DNA from: Leptotrichia hofstadii
GTDB taxonomy: Bacteria > Fusobacteriota > Fusobacteriia > Fusobacteriales > Leptotrichiaceae
Direction: 5' to 3'
Assembly (NCBI RefSeq): GCF_007990525.1
Contig: NZ_AP019823.1
Coordinates: 744,001-808,000 of the forward strand
DNA: 64,000 bases
Position numbers and translations under genes: made by a program. A model generated the notes under the pieces. It worked only from the letters and a program-made list of their open reading frames with translations, was not told the origin of the DNA and did no database searches. Within the stretch, counting starts at the first letter, position 1, and every line of letters begins with the position of its first letter. Shown one piece after another: positions 1 through 11,606 of this stretch.

Positions 1-3000
1 CAGACTCAACTCTTGGGGACGGGCGAGAATGAAATATTTGGAACAAGAGAAAGCGGAATTTTTGAAAAATCTTCTAATGAAGGGAGAAGTTATGGAACAT
101 CTATTTTCAATTCAGAAAGAAGTGGAGAAATTTTGGGAGATAGAAAAACCCAAAATGATGAAAACTATGGGATTAACCGAAGAATTAAAAGAAAAAGATC
201 AAATGGAATGGGTAAGGCTTATGAACAGCCTACTCTCTTCTCTCAGGGAAATAACTTACAATCAGATAATTTACAAATAGAAAATGATAATATAATTACT
301 CAAAAGAATATTGACGATGTATTAAAATCATACAGTGGAGCAGAAAATATTTATAATTTTTTTCAAGATAACAGTTCAAAGGAAGATAGAATAAAATATT
401 TGAAATGGGAATACGGAACAGGCGGTTTTTCAATACCTGACCGTGGAGATTTTATTGATGATGCCTTTTATACTTCTAAAAATATGAAGTTATATAAAAA
501 TCATTTTAGTGCTAATGAAGTTAAGGTAGTTCTGTCTTGGAACAAAATAGAAAAGAGAATACAGGAACTTATAGATGAAAATCAATATTTTATTCCTGAA
601 AAGGAAACAGAAAATATTATTGAGAATGATGAAATAATATATCCTTATATAGATGAAGAAAATAGTAAAGATAATATTTCTAAAAATTTTAAAATTGCTG
701 AAGAAATTCAGTCTGAAAAACTGTTACCATCAGAGCGTCTAAACAATAATATCGAAGCTATAAAAGTTTTAAAAAATTTGAAGGAAAGAAAAGCTGCAGA
801 TGATGAAAAGATAACACTTTCTAAATATGTTGGATGGGGTGGACTAGCTGATGTATTTGATGAAAATAAAGGTGGACAATGGGAAGAAGCAAGAAATTTT
901 TTAAAAGAAAGTTTGACGCAGGAAGAATATGATAATGCTAAGGCAAGTACATTGACAGCCTTTTATACACCTAAAATAGTAATTGATTCCATTTATAAAG
1001 GAATACAGCAATTTGGATTTGAAGGCGGAAATATTTTAGAGCCAAGTTGTGGTGTGGGAAACTTTATAGGTAATTTGCCTGATGAATTAGAAAACTCCAA
1101 GATATATGGTGTGGAACTAGACAGTATCAGCGGAGATATTGCTAAAAAACTTTATCCTGAAAGTAATATTCAAGTAAAAGGATTTGAAAAAACAGAATTT
1201 TCCAACAATTCATTTGATGTTGTGATAGGAAATGTTCCTTTTGGAAATTTTAAGGTAATGGACAGAGAATATGAAAAGCAGAACTTTATGATACACGACT
1301 ACTTTATTGCAAAATCATTGGATAAAGTGAAAAAAGGTGGAATTATGGCTTTCGTAACTTCTTCTGGAACATTTGATAAAAAGGATGACAGCGTGAGAAG
1401 ATACATTGGAGAAAGAGCGGAACTTCTGGGAGCAGTAAGGCTTCCAAATGATACATTTAAAGGCGTTGCTGGAACTGAAGTAACATCGGATATTATATTT
1501 CTAAAGAAAAGGGAAAATATAAATAAAGATGAGCAGGACTGGTATGCGGTTAAATCTGACTCTGAAGGATTTGTATATAATCAGTATTTTGTGGATAATC
1601 CTAATATGGTTTTGGGGAAAATAGAGGAAGTTAGTGGACGTTTTGGGAGAACATTAACTTGTATGCCAAAAGAAAATAGTAATTTAAAGGATGAATTAGA
1701 ACAAGCAGTTGGGAATATAGAAGGAAGTTATGAAAAAACTCTCGCTGAGGAAAAAGAAACTGTAATTGCTGTTGAAAATGAAGACTATGAAATAAGAAAT
1801 TTTTCATTCTTCAAAAAAGATAACGATATTTATTTTAAAGAAAATAGTGAAATGATATTACAAGATTTATCAGATAGAGATAAGGATAAAATATCAAAAT
1901 ATATAGAACTGACATCTTCGTTAAGGAAAGTTATTCAGATTCAAAAAGATGGGGAAACAGATGATAGATTAAAAATCGAACAGGAAAAACTAAATAGAAT
2001 ATATGATGGATTTATTATTAAGCATGGATACTTAAATTCAAGAGCAAATTCGAGATTATTTACTGAAGATTCTAATTATTCCTTATTATCTTCAATAGAA
2101 ATATTTGATGAACGTGGAAACTTTAAGAAAAAAGGGGATATTTTTTCCAAAAGAACTATAAAGCAATCAAAAGTTATACATAGAGTAGATACTCCGCAAG
2201 AAGCATTAATTCTTTCAATTTCTCAAAAGGCAAAAGTGGATTTTGAATATATGACAGATCTTACTGGTATGAAAAAAGAAGAGTTAATTAACAGTTTAAA
2301 AGGAGAAATATTTCTTAATATAAATCAAGATTTTCCACAGGAATTTCAATATGTAACACAAGATGAATATTTAAGCGGAAATATAAGAGAAAAAATAGAA
2401 TATATTGACAAATTTAATTCTCTTTCTGATGAAGAAAAAAAAGGAATAAGCCCTGAAATACTAAATTTTCAAAAAGAAAAATTACAGGAAGTAATGCCTA
2501 AGCCACTTGAAGCAAGCGAGATAAATGTCAGAATAGGAGCAACTTGGGTTCCTAAAAAGCATATAAAGGACTTTATTGTGGAAACATTAAAGACACCAGC
2601 ATATAAAAGTTCATACATTAAAGTTCATTATTCTGAATATAATTCTGAATGGAGAATAGAAAATAAGAATATGGATAATGATAATCCCCTTGCTGTTATG
2701 ACTTTTGGAACTGAAAGGGTAAATGCGTACAAACTTATAGAAGATTCTCTAAATTTAAGAGATACAAAAATTTTTGACTATGAAACAGATTCGGAAGGTA
2801 AAAAAATAGCAATTTTAAATAAAAAGGAAACTATGCTGGCAGGACAAAAACAGGATATTATTAAACAGGCTTTTAAAGATTGGATTTTTAAGGATTTGGA
2901 AAGAAGAAATGAATTAACTAAGATATATAACGAAAAATTTAATTCAATTCGACTAAGAGAATATGATGGAAGCCATCTTACTTTTAATGGCATAAATCCT

Positions 3001-5469
3001 GAAATAAAATTAAGACCACATCAGTTAAACGCAGTTGCAAGAACATTATATGGTGGAAATACACTGCTTGCACACGTTGTGGGAGCAGGAAAAACTTTTG
3101 AAATGGTTGCTTCTGCAATGGAGTCAAAAAGACTTGGACTTGCAACAAAATCAATGTTTGTTGTCCCTAATCATTTGACTGAACAGCTAGGAAGAGAATT
3201 TTTAGAACTTTATCAAGGAGCAAATATTCTTATAGCGACTAAAAAGGATTTTGAACCTAAAAATAGAAAAAGATTTATTGGAAGAATTGCAACTGGAGAA
3301 TATGACGCTGTAATAATAGGACATTCTCAGTTTGAGAAAATACCAATGAGTAAGAATTATCAAGAGAAACATATACAAAATGAAATAGATGAGATTATAC
3401 AAAATATCCAAACATTAAAGCAGGAAAATAATCAGAATTTTACTGTAAAACAGCTTGAAGGTACAAAAAAGAAACTGGAAGTAAGGCTAAAAAAATTAAA
3501 TGATGATTTTAAAAAGGATAATGTCGTTACATTTGAAGAATTAGGAGTTGATAAGCTGTATGTGGACGAGGCACATTCATTTAAAAACTTGTTTTTATAC
3601 ACTAAAATGAGAAATGTGGCTGGAATAGGACAAACTGAAGCATTAAAATCATCGGATATGTTTATGAAATGTAGATATATGGATGAAATAACAGGTGGAA
3701 AAGGAGTTGTATTTGCGACAGGTACACCAGTTTCCAACACTATGTCGGAACTTTATACAATGCAAAGATATTTACAGTATGATGAGCTTAAAAAACAAGG
3801 ACATCAAAATTTTGATTCTTGGGCAAGCACATTTGGGGAAACAGTTACAGCTATTGAATTATCTCCTGAAGGAAATGGCTATAGAACTAAAACAAGATTT
3901 GCAAAATTCTACAATCTTCCTGAACTTATGAACAATGTTAAACAGTTTGCAGATATACAAACTGCCGATATGCTAAATTTGCCAACACCTGAAGTAGAGT
4001 ACAAAAAAGTATTGACTAAACCGACAGAGGAACAGAAATTAATATTAGAAAGCCTTTCAGAAAGAGCAGAAGAAGTAAGAAACAGAAATGTAGAGCCAAC
4101 AGAAGACAATATGTTAAAAATTACAAATGACGGTAAAAAACTTGCATTAGATCAGAGGCTTGTAAATGAAATGCTTCCCGATGATGAAAACAGTAAAGTA
4201 AATGCTTGTGTAGAAAATATTTACAATATATGGAAAGAAAATGTTGAAAAAAAATCTGCACAGCTTGTATTTTCTGATATGTCTACTCCCAAAAACGATG
4301 GAAGTTTCAATATTTATGAAGATTTAAAGGAAAAGTTGATTAATAAAGGTATTCCTGAAGAAGAAATAGCATTTATTCATAATGCAAATTCTGAAAAACA
4401 GAAGGACGAACTTTTTGCAAAAGTAAGAACAGGAGATGTAAGAATATTGCTAGGTTCAACACAAAAAATGGGAGCAGGAACAAATGTACAGACAAAACTA
4501 ATTGCACTTCACGACTTAGATGTGCCGTGGCGTCCTGCTGATTTGGAGCAACGGGCAGGAAGGATAGTCAGGCAAGGAAATGAAAATAAGAAAGTGGAAA
4601 TTTACAGATATGTTACTGTGAATACATTTGACGCTTATTTGTGGCAAACTATCGAGAATAAACAAAAGTTTATAAGCCAAATTATGACTTCAAAAACTCC
4701 AGTCAGAGTAGCAGAAGATGTTGATGAAAGCTCTTTAAACTATGCTGAAATAAAGGCACTTGCAACTGGAAATCCTTTAATTAAGGAAAAAATGGATTTG
4801 GATATGGAAGTAAACAAGTTAAGAATGCTTGAAGCTAATTACAAATCAAACTTGTATCGTCTTGAGGATAAAATAACAAAGGAATATCCTGCAAAAATTA
4901 GTAAAATGGAAAAATATATTGAAAATGTGAAGGAAGATATTTCTAAAATAGAGCCAAAATCAAATAATGAGAATAAATTTACATCTATTGAAATTAACGG
5001 AACCAAAATTTATGATAAAAAAGAAGCTGGAGAAGAGCTTTTAAAAGCTATAAAGGGTACTGGAATATCTGATGAGCTTCAAATTATTGGAAATTATAGA
5101 GGATTCAAACTGTCTTCAAATTTTGACTTCTATGAGAAAAAATATAAATGTGTACTGGAAAATAAAGAAAAATATTATACTGATTTTGGGAAAGATTCAA
5201 TTGGAAATATAACGAGAATGGATAATCTATTAGATAAGATTGCTGAAAACTTAGAAAAAGAAAAGGTAAGACTTGAAAATTATAGAGAAGAATTTTCCAA
5301 TGCAAAAGAAGAAGTTAATAAGTCGTTTGAAAAAGCTGACTTATTATTAGAAAAGATTAAAAGATTAAGTGAGGTTAATAAACTAATAGAAGTAGGGATG
5401 AAGGAGAAAGAAAGTGTTAAGGAAAAGGAGGATGTTCAAGATTTGGATAATGAAGATTTTGAGAGATAA
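1..5469 (+). CDS. DarB-like N6-adenine methyltransferase/SNF2-type helicase, 5' end outside window
   Basis: The reading frame is open from base 1, so the gene begins upstream and the TTG at 13 need not be its start. Counting from 13 there are 1818 residues. A methyltransferase core is visible: a SAM-binding EPSCGVGN near residue 343 and the catalytic NVPF near 407. A superfamily 2 helicase follows, with Walker A GAGKT near 1024, DEAH near 1185 and motif [12 protein letters not shown] near 1513, then a charged coiled-coil tail. This fusion is known from conjugative elements and from phage P1 DarB, where it is linked to anti-restriction. A role in protecting transferred DNA is inference. It is followed by a terminator and lies next to a type III restriction system, which fits a mobile island. 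Confidence 0.85.
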   Translation, partial: QTQLLGTGENEIFGTRESGIFEKSSNEGRSYGTSIFNSERSGEILGDRKTQNDENYGINRRIKRKRSNGMGKAYEQPTLFSQGNNLQSDNLQIENDNIITQKNIDDVLKSYSGAENIYNFFQDNSSKEDRIKYLKWEYGTGGFSIPDRGDFIDDAFYTSKNMKLYKNHFSANEVKVVLSWNKIEKRIQELIDENQYFIPEKETENIIENDEIIYPYIDEENSKDNISKNFKIAEEIQSEKLLPSERLNNNIEAIKVLKNLKERKAADDEKITLSKYVGWGGLADVFDENKGGQWEEARNFLKESLTQEEYDNAKASTLTAFYTPKIVIDSIYKGIQQFGFEGGNILEPSCGVGNFIGNLPDELENSKIYGVELDSISGDIAKKLYPESNIQVKGFEKTEFSNNSFDVVIGNVPFGNFKVMDREYEKQNFMIHDYFIAKSLDKVKKGGIMAFVTSSGTFDKKDDSVRRYIGERAELLGAVRLPNDTFKGVAGTEVTSDIIFLKKRENINKDEQDWYAVKSDSEGFVYNQYFVDNPNMVLGKIEEVSGRFGRTLTCMPKENSNLKDELEQAVGNIEGSYEKTLAEEKETVIAVENEDYEIRNFSFFKKDNDIYFKENSEMILQDLSDRDKDKISKYIELTSSLRKVIQIQKDGETDDRLKIEQEKLNRIYDGFIIKHGYLNSRANSRLFTEDSNYSLLSSIEIFDERGNFKKKGDIFSKRTIKQSKVIHRVDTPQEALILSISQKAKVDFEYMTDLTGMKKEELINSLKGEIFLNINQDFPQEFQYVTQDEYLSGNIREKIEYIDKFNSLSDEEKKGISPEILNFQKEKLQEVMPKPLEASEINVRIGATWVPKKHIKDFIVETLKTPAYKSSYIKVHYSEYNSEWRIENKNMDNDNPLAVMTFGTERVNAYKLIEDSLNLRDTKIFDYETDSEGKKIAILNKKETMLAGQKQDIIKQAFKDWIFKDLERRNELTKIYNEKFNSIRLREYDGSHLTFNGINPEIKLRPHQLNAVARTLYGGNTLLAHVVGAGKTFEMVASAMESKRLGLATKSMFVVPNHLTEQLGREFLELYQGANILIATKKDFEPKNRKRFIGRIATGEYDAVIIGHSQFEKIPMSKNYQEKHIQNEIDEIIQNIQTLKQENNQNFTVKQLEGTKKKLEVRLKKLNDDFKKDNVVTFEELGVDKLYVDEAHSFKNLFLYTKMRNVAGIGQTEALKSSDMFMKCRYMDEITGGKGVVFATGTPVSNTMSELYTMQRYLQYDELKKQGHQNFDSWASTFGETVTAIELSPEGNGYRTKTRFAKFYNLPELMNNVKQFADIQTADMLNLPTPEVEYKKVLTKPTEEQKLILESLSERAEEVRNRNVEPTEDNMLKITNDGKKLALDQRLVNEMLPDDENSKVNACVENIYNIWKENVEKKSAQLVFSDMSTPKNDGSFNIYEDLKEKLINKGIPEEEIAFIHNANSEKQKDELFAKVRTGDVRILLGSTQKMGAGTNVQTKLIALHDLDVPWRPADLEQRAGRIVRQGNENKKVEIYRYVTVNTFDAYLWQTIENKQKFISQIMTSKTPVRVAEDVDESSLNYAEIKALATGNPLIKEKMDLDMEVNKLRMLEANYKSNLYRLEDKITKEYPAKISKMEKYIENVKEDISKIEPKSNNENKFTSIEINGTKIYDKKEAGEELLKAIKGTGISDELQIIGNYRGFKLSSNFDFYEKKYKCVLENKEKYYTDFGKDSIGNITRMDNLLDKIAENLEKEKVRLENYREEFSNAKEEVNKSFEKADLLLEKIKRLSEVNKLIEVGMKEKESVKEKEDVQDLDNEDFER

Positions 5470-5650
5470 TATAAAAAAATATTTATAGAGATTAAAAATA
5501 TTTGAGTTTGTATTTTTAGATTTAATTTATATTTTAGAACAGTAATTTATTTAGATTGAATAGAATTTATTATATATTCCCAAAATCAAGGGATAATTAA
5601 TAGACACTAATAACATTGAATTAGATTGTGTTTTTGTGATAAAATTAACA

Positions 5651-5692
5651 AAAAACAGGAAGTGAAACAAAATTGTTTTATCTTCCTGTTTT
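5651..5692 (+). terminator. Intrinsic terminator or stable hairpin after the helicase gene
   Basis: An 11-base arm at 5652-5662 pairs with 5682-5692. An inner AAACAA/TTGTTT pairing extends the stem. The right arm ends in TTTT and a T-rich stretch follows. It probably ends transcription from the helicase gene before the restriction operon promoter. The 180 bases between the stop codon and the hairpin show nothing else I can support. Confidence 0.6.
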
Positions 5693-5699
5693 AGTTTAA

Positions 5700-5793
5700 A
5701 AATACACACTATAACTACAATTACAGATTGACTATTTTTAGTAAATACGATATAATAATTACGAGAAATAATTGTATTGTGAGGTGTGTATTT
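5700..5793. repeat. Interrupted inverted repeat framing the restriction-operon promoter
   Basis: The outer arms 5700-5709 and 5784-5793 are exact 10-base reverse complements. The inner arms 5716-5723 and 5769-5776 are exact 8-base reverse complements. The spacers within the arms (6 and 7 bases) do not match. The promoter lies between the arms, and the right arm includes the ribosome binding region of the winged-helix gene. Possible roles are a paired operator for that regulator or ends of a small invertible segment. Confidence 0.65.
5728..5756 (+). promoter_or_regulatory. Sigma-70 promoter of the type III restriction-modification operon
   Basis: TTGACT at 5728-5733 and TATAAT at 5751-5756 are separated by 17 bases, a near-perfect housekeeping promoter. 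Transcription would begin near 5763, giving a leader of about 30 bases before the ATG at 5794. Confidence 0.8.
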
Positions 5794-6063
5794 ATGATTA
5801 ATCTTAATTTGTTTGCTAATGATACATATAAATTACTTAAATTTTTATATGATAATCAAATACAGGTAAAAGAAGATTATTATGTAGTTTTATCTCAACA
5901 GGAAATAGCAGATATACTGCATTATTCAAAACTAAAAACAAATAATATAATGAAAGATTTAAGGAATAATGATTTTATAACCACTTTTAACAATAAACGT
6001 GGCAAATATATGATTACTAATAAAGGTTATAAAGTTATTGAAATTTTAGAAAGGAAATATTAG
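5794..6063 (+). CDS. Small winged-helix DNA-binding protein
   Basis: The ATG at 5794 is preferred because GAGGTG lies seven bases upstream and because an upstream start at 5728 would fall inside the promoter. The 89-residue product resembles a helix-turn-helix/winged-helix domain: LSQQEIADILHYSK looks like the recognition region, followed by a basic wing near NNKRGKYMITNKGYKV. It is the first gene of the restriction operon and ends four bases before mod, so an autoregulator or timing regulator of restriction-modification is likely. That role is inferred from position and fold only. Confidence 0.75.
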   Translation: MINLNLFANDTYKLLKFLYDNQIQVKEDYYVVLSQQEIADILHYSKLKTNNIMKDLRNNDFITTFNNKRGKYMITNKGYKVIEILERKY

Positions 6064-6067
6064 ATGT

Positions 6068-7966
6068 ATGATTTCAAAAAATAGAGAAAAAATGAAAAAG
6101 AATATTTTTGAATATGTAGGAGATTTGCTAAAAACAGAGTCTAAATACACTTCAAAAGATGGTAAATTGTTAAAAACGTCTATTTATAATGATATAATGA
6201 CAATGAATGAACAATTACTTTCGTTATTATTAAGTGATGAACTTGTTAAAGAAAGATTTTTTAAAAACCTTAATGGAATTTTAATTTTTGATAAACAAAA
6301 ATTTGCATGGTTTATAGAGTCTAAAGAATTTTTATCTGATTCATACACAAGATATATAAATAAAATAGGGCTAACACATAATGGTAATTATATTTCTAAA
6401 TCAAATGATGTAGTTTTAGACTTCCCTTACAAAGATTGTGTACTTGAAGGTGGGCAAGACAAGGATGACCAAAAACGAAAAGAAATTTTTTATAATGAAA
6501 TTATTGCGAGTGAAGAAATAAACAGAATGTTAGCACCCAAAGTCTTTACCAAAGCTAAAAGATATTCAAAAAATGGTGTAGAAGAAAACATCACTTTTAA
6601 TGATGATGACAATTTAATAATAAAAGGGAATAACTTAATTGTATTATCAAGCTTATTAAGAAGATACGAAGGTAAGGTAAAATGTATTTATATAGATCCG
6701 CCATATAACACTCGAAATGATAGTTTTAATTATAATGATAGTTTCAATCATTCTACTTGGCTTATATTTATGAAAAATAGGTTGGAATTAGCAAGAAAGC
6801 TCTTAAAAAATGATGGAGTTATTTTTGTTAGTTTGGATGACAGAGAAGCACATTATTGTAAAGTATTAATGGATGATATTTTTGGTTCAGACAACTATTT
6901 GAATGACATCATTTGGAATTCAACAAAATCAGTTACTAATACCGCTATTATATCTGTATCACATACACATACATTAGTTTATTTTAAAAATAAAGATTAT
7001 TTTGTTAAAAATAGAACTGAATTTAGAGTTAAAGATAACGGAGAAGGATTTTCAAATCCAGATAATGATTCAAGAGGTCCATGGAAAGCAGACCCTTTTC
7101 AAGTAGGAGGTTGGCGTCCTAATCAACAGTATGAAATAGTGAATCCAAAAACTGGCAAAGTATATCTCCCCAACGAAGGTTGTAGTTGGAAAAATGATTA
7201 CGATAAATTTCAAGAACTTTTAAAGGATAATAGAATTATTTTTGGTGCTACAGGAGAGTCGGGTCCCCAAAGAAAAAGATTTTTATACGAGGCAAAAGAA
7301 AGAGGTAAAGTTGTTAAAACTATTTGGGATGATGCAGGAACAACAACTAATGGTACTCAACACTTGAAAAAATTATTTGGTAAAAATGTTTTTAGTAATC
7401 CAAAACCAGAACAGTTTATTAAGAAGATTCTAGAACTTTCTACAAAAGAAGGCGATCTAGTTTTAGATTACCATTTGGGGTCAGGTACAACTTGTGCTGT
7501 AGCTCATAAGATGAGGAGAAAATATATTGGTGTAGAACAAATGAACTATATTGAATCAATAACTTTGGAACGTATGAAAAAGGTTATTTTAGGTGAAAAA
7601 GGAGGAATTTCAGAAGAGACAAAGTGGAATGGAGGGGGTACATTTGTATATTGTGAAATTTTAGAAGATGCTAAAAATCTTATGAAAATGATTGATGACT
7701 CAAACGAAAGTAATATTGATGGTTTAAAAAAACTTATATATACAGATGAAAGAATAATACCATATGTAAATAGATATGAGTTAGAGAATTTAGATTTAGA
7801 GTTTGAACAGCTTGATTTTGATGAAAAAAAAATAGTATTGAAAAAATTGATTAATAAAAATAAGTTATATGTTAATGATTCGGATATCGACGATTCAAGA
7901 TATAACGTATCTGAAAATGATAAAAAATTTACCAGCTCATTTTATGGAGGAAAAAGAACATGTTAA
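6068..7966 (+). CDS. mod: Type III restriction-modification methyltransferase (Mod)
   Basis: This 632-residue protein has the order of a beta-class N6-adenine methyltransferase: the catalytic DPPYN motif near residue 215 comes before the SAM-binding motif, which reads DYHLGSGTT near 473 (commonly D-F-F-x-GSGTT). The part between them should contain the target-recognition domain that sets the sequence modified by Mod and cut by Mod-Res. The start at 6068 is chosen because the ATG at 6064 is in a frame that stops at once. It overlaps the next gene by seven bases, which suggests translational coupling. No simple repeat that could cause phase variation is seen inside the gene. Confidence 0.92.
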   Translation: MISKNREKMKKNIFEYVGDLLKTESKYTSKDGKLLKTSIYNDIMTMNEQLLSLLLSDELVKERFFKNLNGILIFDKQKFAWFIESKEFLSDSYTRYINKIGLTHNGNYISKSNDVVLDFPYKDCVLEGGQDKDDQKRKEIFYNEIIASEEINRMLAPKVFTKAKRYSKNGVEENITFNDDDNLIIKGNNLIVLSSLLRRYEGKVKCIYIDPPYNTRNDSFNYNDSFNHSTWLIFMKNRLELARKLLKNDGVIFVSLDDREAHYCKVLMDDIFGSDNYLNDIIWNSTKSVTNTAIISVSHTHTLVYFKNKDYFVKNRTEFRVKDNGEGFSNPDNDSRGPWKADPFQVGGWRPNQQYEIVNPKTGKVYLPNEGCSWKNDYDKFQELLKDNRIIFGATGESGPQRKRFLYEAKERGKVVKTIWDDAGTTTNGTQHLKKLFGKNVFSNPKPEQFIKKILELSTKEGDLVLDYHLGSGTTCAVAHKMRRKYIGVEQMNYIESITLERMKKVILGEKGGISEETKWNGGGTFVYCEILEDAKNLMKMIDDSNESNIDGLKKLIYTDERIIPYVNRYELENLDLEFEQLDFDEKKIVLKKLINKNKLYVNDSDIDDSRYNVSENDKKFTSSFYGGKRTC

Positions 7967-8442
7967 GCAATAGTAAAAAAATATCTAAAATTGATGATTC
8001 TAGTAAAAAATTTATAATGGATTGTTTGGGTAATAATAATACGTACGGATTTGATATAGATTCAATTTATTTTGTGGATGGTCAATGGTATTTGTTTGAA
8101 TATTTAAAATGTGAAAATGAATATATGAATCCACACACCAGCAACCCAAAATACTATCCTTGGAATTATAAGAAATTTTTGTCTTTGTATAAAATAAAGA
8201 ATGAATTGAACGGAAAATTATTTTTAATAAACTATAGTGATCGAGAATCAGACCGTGATTTAGTGAAAGTTATGGAAGTAATTGGTATTAAAGAAGATTT
8301 GATAAATAATTATATTAAATCTACAACAAAGCCAAAACAATTAGAATATTTGATTATAAAAGAAAAAAATACTACAAGAAAAGAATTTGGATTATGGTTA
8401 AGAAAATTAAATGATAAAGCAGGGGAAACAGGAATTGTTTAG
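7960..8442 (+). CDS. Unknown protein between mod and res
   Basis: This 160-residue protein overlaps the end of mod by seven bases and ends eight bases before res, so it belongs to the operon. I do not recognise its family. The stretch around IDSIYFVDGQWYLFEYLKCE has an acidic residue before a hydrophobic strand carrying glutamate and lysine, faintly like a PD-(D/E)xK nuclease core, but the E-to-K spacing is not standard. No signal peptide or membrane segment is seen. It could be a small accessory subunit of the restriction enzyme. Confidence 0.75.
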   Translation: MLSNSKKISKIDDSSKKFIMDCLGNNNTYGFDIDSIYFVDGQWYLFEYLKCENEYMNPHTSNPKYYPWNYKKFLSLYKIKNELNGKLFLINYSDRESDRDLVKVMEVIGIKEDLINNYIKSTTKPKQLEYLIIKEKNTTRKEFGLWLRKLNDKAGETGIV

Positions 8443-8450
8443 GAGGACTG

Positions 8451-11057
8451 ATGGAATACTTATACGATAAAATAGAACAATATAGAGAGCTTGTTGGGTG
8501 TAAAGACGTTCCTAATAGCATTTTAACAAATCTTTCTAATAGAATATTATTACGTGATTATCAAGAATATGCACTAACTAATTTTATATCATATTACGAA
8601 GATGAAAAATTATTAAAAAATAAACAAATTCATACACTTTTTCATATGGCTACAGGAAGTGGAAAAACCGTCATAATGGCAGCTCTTATCCTTTATTTGT
8701 ACACAAAAGGGTACAGAAATTTTTTGTTTTTTGTAAATCAGACAAACGTACTTGAGAAGACGATTGATAACTTTATCAACACACTTTCTAATAAGTATTT
8801 GTTTAATGATGTGATTGAACATTTAGGCAATAAAATCAAAATTAAAAAAGTTGATAATTTCAGTGGGAATACATTAGATGATGATATTGAAATACTTTTT
8901 ACAACTACTCAAAAATTTCATATGGATTTATTTGAAGCAAAAGAAAATTCTATAACTTATGAAGATTTTGAAAACAATAAAGTTGTGTTTATTTCAGATG
9001 AAAGTCATCATATTAACTCACTAACTAAGAAGCCAACTAAAGACGAGGAATTAGTAAAAAGTAGTTGGGAATATTCAGTAATGAATGCTTTTCATAGAAA
9101 CAGAGATAGTATTATGCTCGAATTTACTGCAACTTGTGATTTAAAAGATAACAATGTTCTTGCAAAATATCAAGATAAAATTATATTTAACTATCCTTTA
9201 AGTTCTTTTAGAGAAAGTGGATACACTAAAGATTTTCAAAATTTTGCAACAGATACGGATTTATGGACTAGAACTTTAATCGCATTAGTAATGAGTGAAT
9301 ACAGAAAATTTCTGTTCACAGATTTAAAGTTAAATATAAAACCTGTAATAATGTTAAAATCTCAAAAAATATCAGAGTCTGAAAGTTTTTATGTTGAATT
9401 TTTTAAAAGCATTAAAAATCTTACAACAGATGAAATTAAGAATTTGGAGTTAATTGGAATCAATATATTGAATAAAGCTATTAAATATTTTGAAAAAAAA
9501 GATGCTAGTTTAGAAATTTTAAAATGTTCTATAAAAAATTCATTTACAGAAGACACTTCTATTATTATGAATGGTTCGTCTGATAATAACAAAGAAAATC
9601 AGTTATTGGTAAATTCACTGGAAAACACAGACAATCCAATTAGAACAATATTTGCGGTTGATATGTTGAATGAAGGTTGGGATGTATTAAATTTATTTGA
9701 TATAGTTCGTTTATATGATACTAGACAATCAAGTGGAAAAATTAGCACATATACAATCAAGGAAGCACAATTAATTGGTAGAGGTGCAAGATACTGCCCA
9801 TTTATTGATGAAGATGAGGAATTGAAGTTTAGACGTAAATATGATGGAGATTTAGAAAATAAAAATAGAATACTAGAAACAATGTACTTTCATAGTAAAA
9901 ATGATTCTAAATATATTTCAGAGTTAAAACAGGCTTTGATTGCAACTGGTCTTCAGGCACAAGCTCCTGTTACGATCGAGTATAAGATTAAAGATGATTT
10001 TAAAGATAGTGATTTTTATAAAAAAAGTTATGTGTTTTCAAATAAAAGAATACCTAAAGGAAGAGATAGTGTTACAACTATTGAACCAAGTATGAGAACA
10101 AAAATTTATTATTATACTGCTCTTTCTGGAAAAGGTAATGTAATTAACTTATTTGGAGATGAAACGAACAATCATAATTCAATAAATGCTAAAACAAAAA
10201 GAATAAAATTCAAAGATATAGACTTAAACATTTTATTAGGCACTAGCGAATATTTTGAAGAGTTACGATTTGATATTCTAAAGAAAAAATATCCCAACTT
10301 AAATTCTAAGACAGAATTTTTTACTTCTGATAACTTTATTGGAAATTCAATTTTAGAAATAACATATACTTCTGATGAACTTTCCGGAAGAGATATATTT
10401 TTAGCATTAAAAAAAGCATTTATTTCAGTTTCTTCTTATGTGGGTTCATTAAAACAAGAATTTGTTGGTTCTACAGAGTTTACACCTAGAAAGTTGAGAG
10501 ATATATTAAAGGATAAAAAGATTTATATGGGACAAATAAATACTGATGTGGGCAAAGGGGCTTCACAAAATCATTGTACAAACGATGAATATAGACTTAA
10601 TTTAAGTAATGAAAATTGGTATGTGTTTAACGATAATTATGGTACAAGTGAAGAGAAATTGTTTATAAAATATTTCAAAACTTCGATTGAACCTAAATTA
10701 AACGAAAAAGAATTAGAATATTATGTTATTAGAAATGAGAGAATACCAGAACTTGCAATTTATTCGTTTGAAGCAGGAGAAAGATTTGAACCGGACTTTT
10801 TACTTTTTGTAAGGAAGAAAAATAATGGAGTAAATTTAGCCTATCAAGGATATATTGAACCTAAAGGTACGCATTTATTAGACCATGATATGTGGAAAGA
10901 AAAATTTTCTTTAGAAATAGAAAATGTGGCGACAACTGATAAAACAGTTCCTGATAATTATAAAATAATAGGTTTTCCATTTTTTAATAAAGAAAACAGA
11001 ATGGAAAAATTTGAAGAAGCAATTAACACATGGCTTAAGTTTAACGTACTAAAGTGA
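8451..11057 (+). CDS. res: Type III restriction endonuclease subunit (Res)
   Basis: The 868-residue protein has superfamily 2 helicase motifs: Walker A ATGSGKT near residue 67, a DESHH motif II near 183, TAT as motif III, and QLIGRGAR as motif VI near 440. The C-terminal nuclease shows EPDF followed by YIEPKGTH, the PD...ExK arrangement of Res subunits of the EcoP1/EcoP15 type. It uses ATP to communicate between sites and cuts DNA in complex with Mod. GGAGG stands just before the ATG at 8451. All motifs look intact, and a terminator follows directly. Confidence 0.92.
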   Translation: MEYLYDKIEQYRELVGCKDVPNSILTNLSNRILLRDYQEYALTNFISYYEDEKLLKNKQIHTLFHMATGSGKTVIMAALILYLYTKGYRNFLFFVNQTNVLEKTIDNFINTLSNKYLFNDVIEHLGNKIKIKKVDNFSGNTLDDDIEILFTTTQKFHMDLFEAKENSITYEDFENNKVVFISDESHHINSLTKKPTKDEELVKSSWEYSVMNAFHRNRDSIMLEFTATCDLKDNNVLAKYQDKIIFNYPLSSFRESGYTKDFQNFATDTDLWTRTLIALVMSEYRKFLFTDLKLNIKPVIMLKSQKISESESFYVEFFKSIKNLTTDEIKNLELIGINILNKAIKYFEKKDASLEILKCSIKNSFTEDTSIIMNGSSDNNKENQLLVNSLENTDNPIRTIFAVDMLNEGWDVLNLFDIVRLYDTRQSSGKISTYTIKEAQLIGRGARYCPFIDEDEELKFRRKYDGDLENKNRILETMYFHSKNDSKYISELKQALIATGLQAQAPVTIEYKIKDDFKDSDFYKKSYVFSNKRIPKGRDSVTTIEPSMRTKIYYYTALSGKGNVINLFGDETNNHNSINAKTKRIKFKDIDLNILLGTSEYFEELRFDILKKKYPNLNSKTEFFTSDNFIGNSILEITYTSDELSGRDIFLALKKAFISVSSYVGSLKQEFVGSTEFTPRKLRDILKDKKIYMGQINTDVGKGASQNHCTNDEYRLNLSNENWYVFNDNYGTSEEKLFIKYFKTSIEPKLNEKELEYYVIRNERIPELAIYSFEAGERFEPDFLLFVRKKNNGVNLAYQGYIEPKGTHLLDHDMWKEKFSLEIENVATTDKTVPDNYKIIGFPFFNKENRMEKFEEAINTWLKFNVLK

Positions 11058-11060
11058 ATA

Positions 11061-11090
11061 AAAAAACCGAATTGAAATTCGGCTTTTTTT
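11061..11090. terminator. Bidirectional intrinsic terminator after res
   Basis: CCGAAT at 11067-11072 pairs with ATTCGG at 11077-11082 and is flanked by a run of As on the left and Ts on the right. It can terminate both res and the minus-strand remnant on the other side, whose stop codon lies inside the T run. Confidence 0.8.
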
Positions 11091-11528
11091 ACAATTTAAA
11101 ATCAAAAATCAATTTATGAATTTTACTGTTAATATCTTCTTGTTTAAGTAATATAGTAACAATAGACCATTTAGCAAGTTTTTTGTATTTTGGTATTTTA
11201 TATTCTTTTGCTAATTCATATAAATATTTGGTAGGAATATTTAACAAATATTCTCTTTTATTAAGAGAACTGATGTTTTCTTCATTATATTGAAATGTAG
11301 AATTAGTTTCTAATTGCATTTTGTTAGTTTCTTCTATTAATAATTTCATATATTTTCCATTAGTTTTAAATATTTCTAATTCTTTTTTCTGTATATCTTT
11401 TATTTTCCAATCAACTTTTTTAGTTAATATTTCAACGAATATACTCTCAATATCTTTAGAGGATGTAGGATAATGAGAGTTTTTTACTTTCCAATTTCTA
11501 ATATAATTGAAAAATTTAATGTAATCAG
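11089..11528 (-). pseudogene. Truncated gene with a Rho_N/SAP-like C-terminal segment, cut off by the IS3 end
   Basis: The minus-strand frame is open from the stop at 11089 through the first methionine (11349) up to the IS3 end, giving about 147 readable residues. The original 5' end is therefore missing. The C-terminal part, around YLYELAKEYKIPKYKKLAKW and the following ILL, resembles the short helical Rho_N/SAP-type nucleic-acid-binding motif. The more N-terminal part is lysine-rich and unrecognised. The gene does not resume beyond the element, so sequence was deleted as well as interrupted. Confidence 0.7.
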
Positions 11529-11606
11529 TGGAGTGTACCCAAAATCTTGGACAAATAATTTGAAAACTAGTTTCCTATTTGTTAAAATATAGTTAAGGAG
11601 AGAAAT

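Noticed and set aside
29-280. Short frame overlapping the start of the large helicase gene
   Set aside because: It lies inside the open frame of the methyltransferase-helicase and is Met/Lys/Glu-rich out-of-frame reading; no ribosome binding site.
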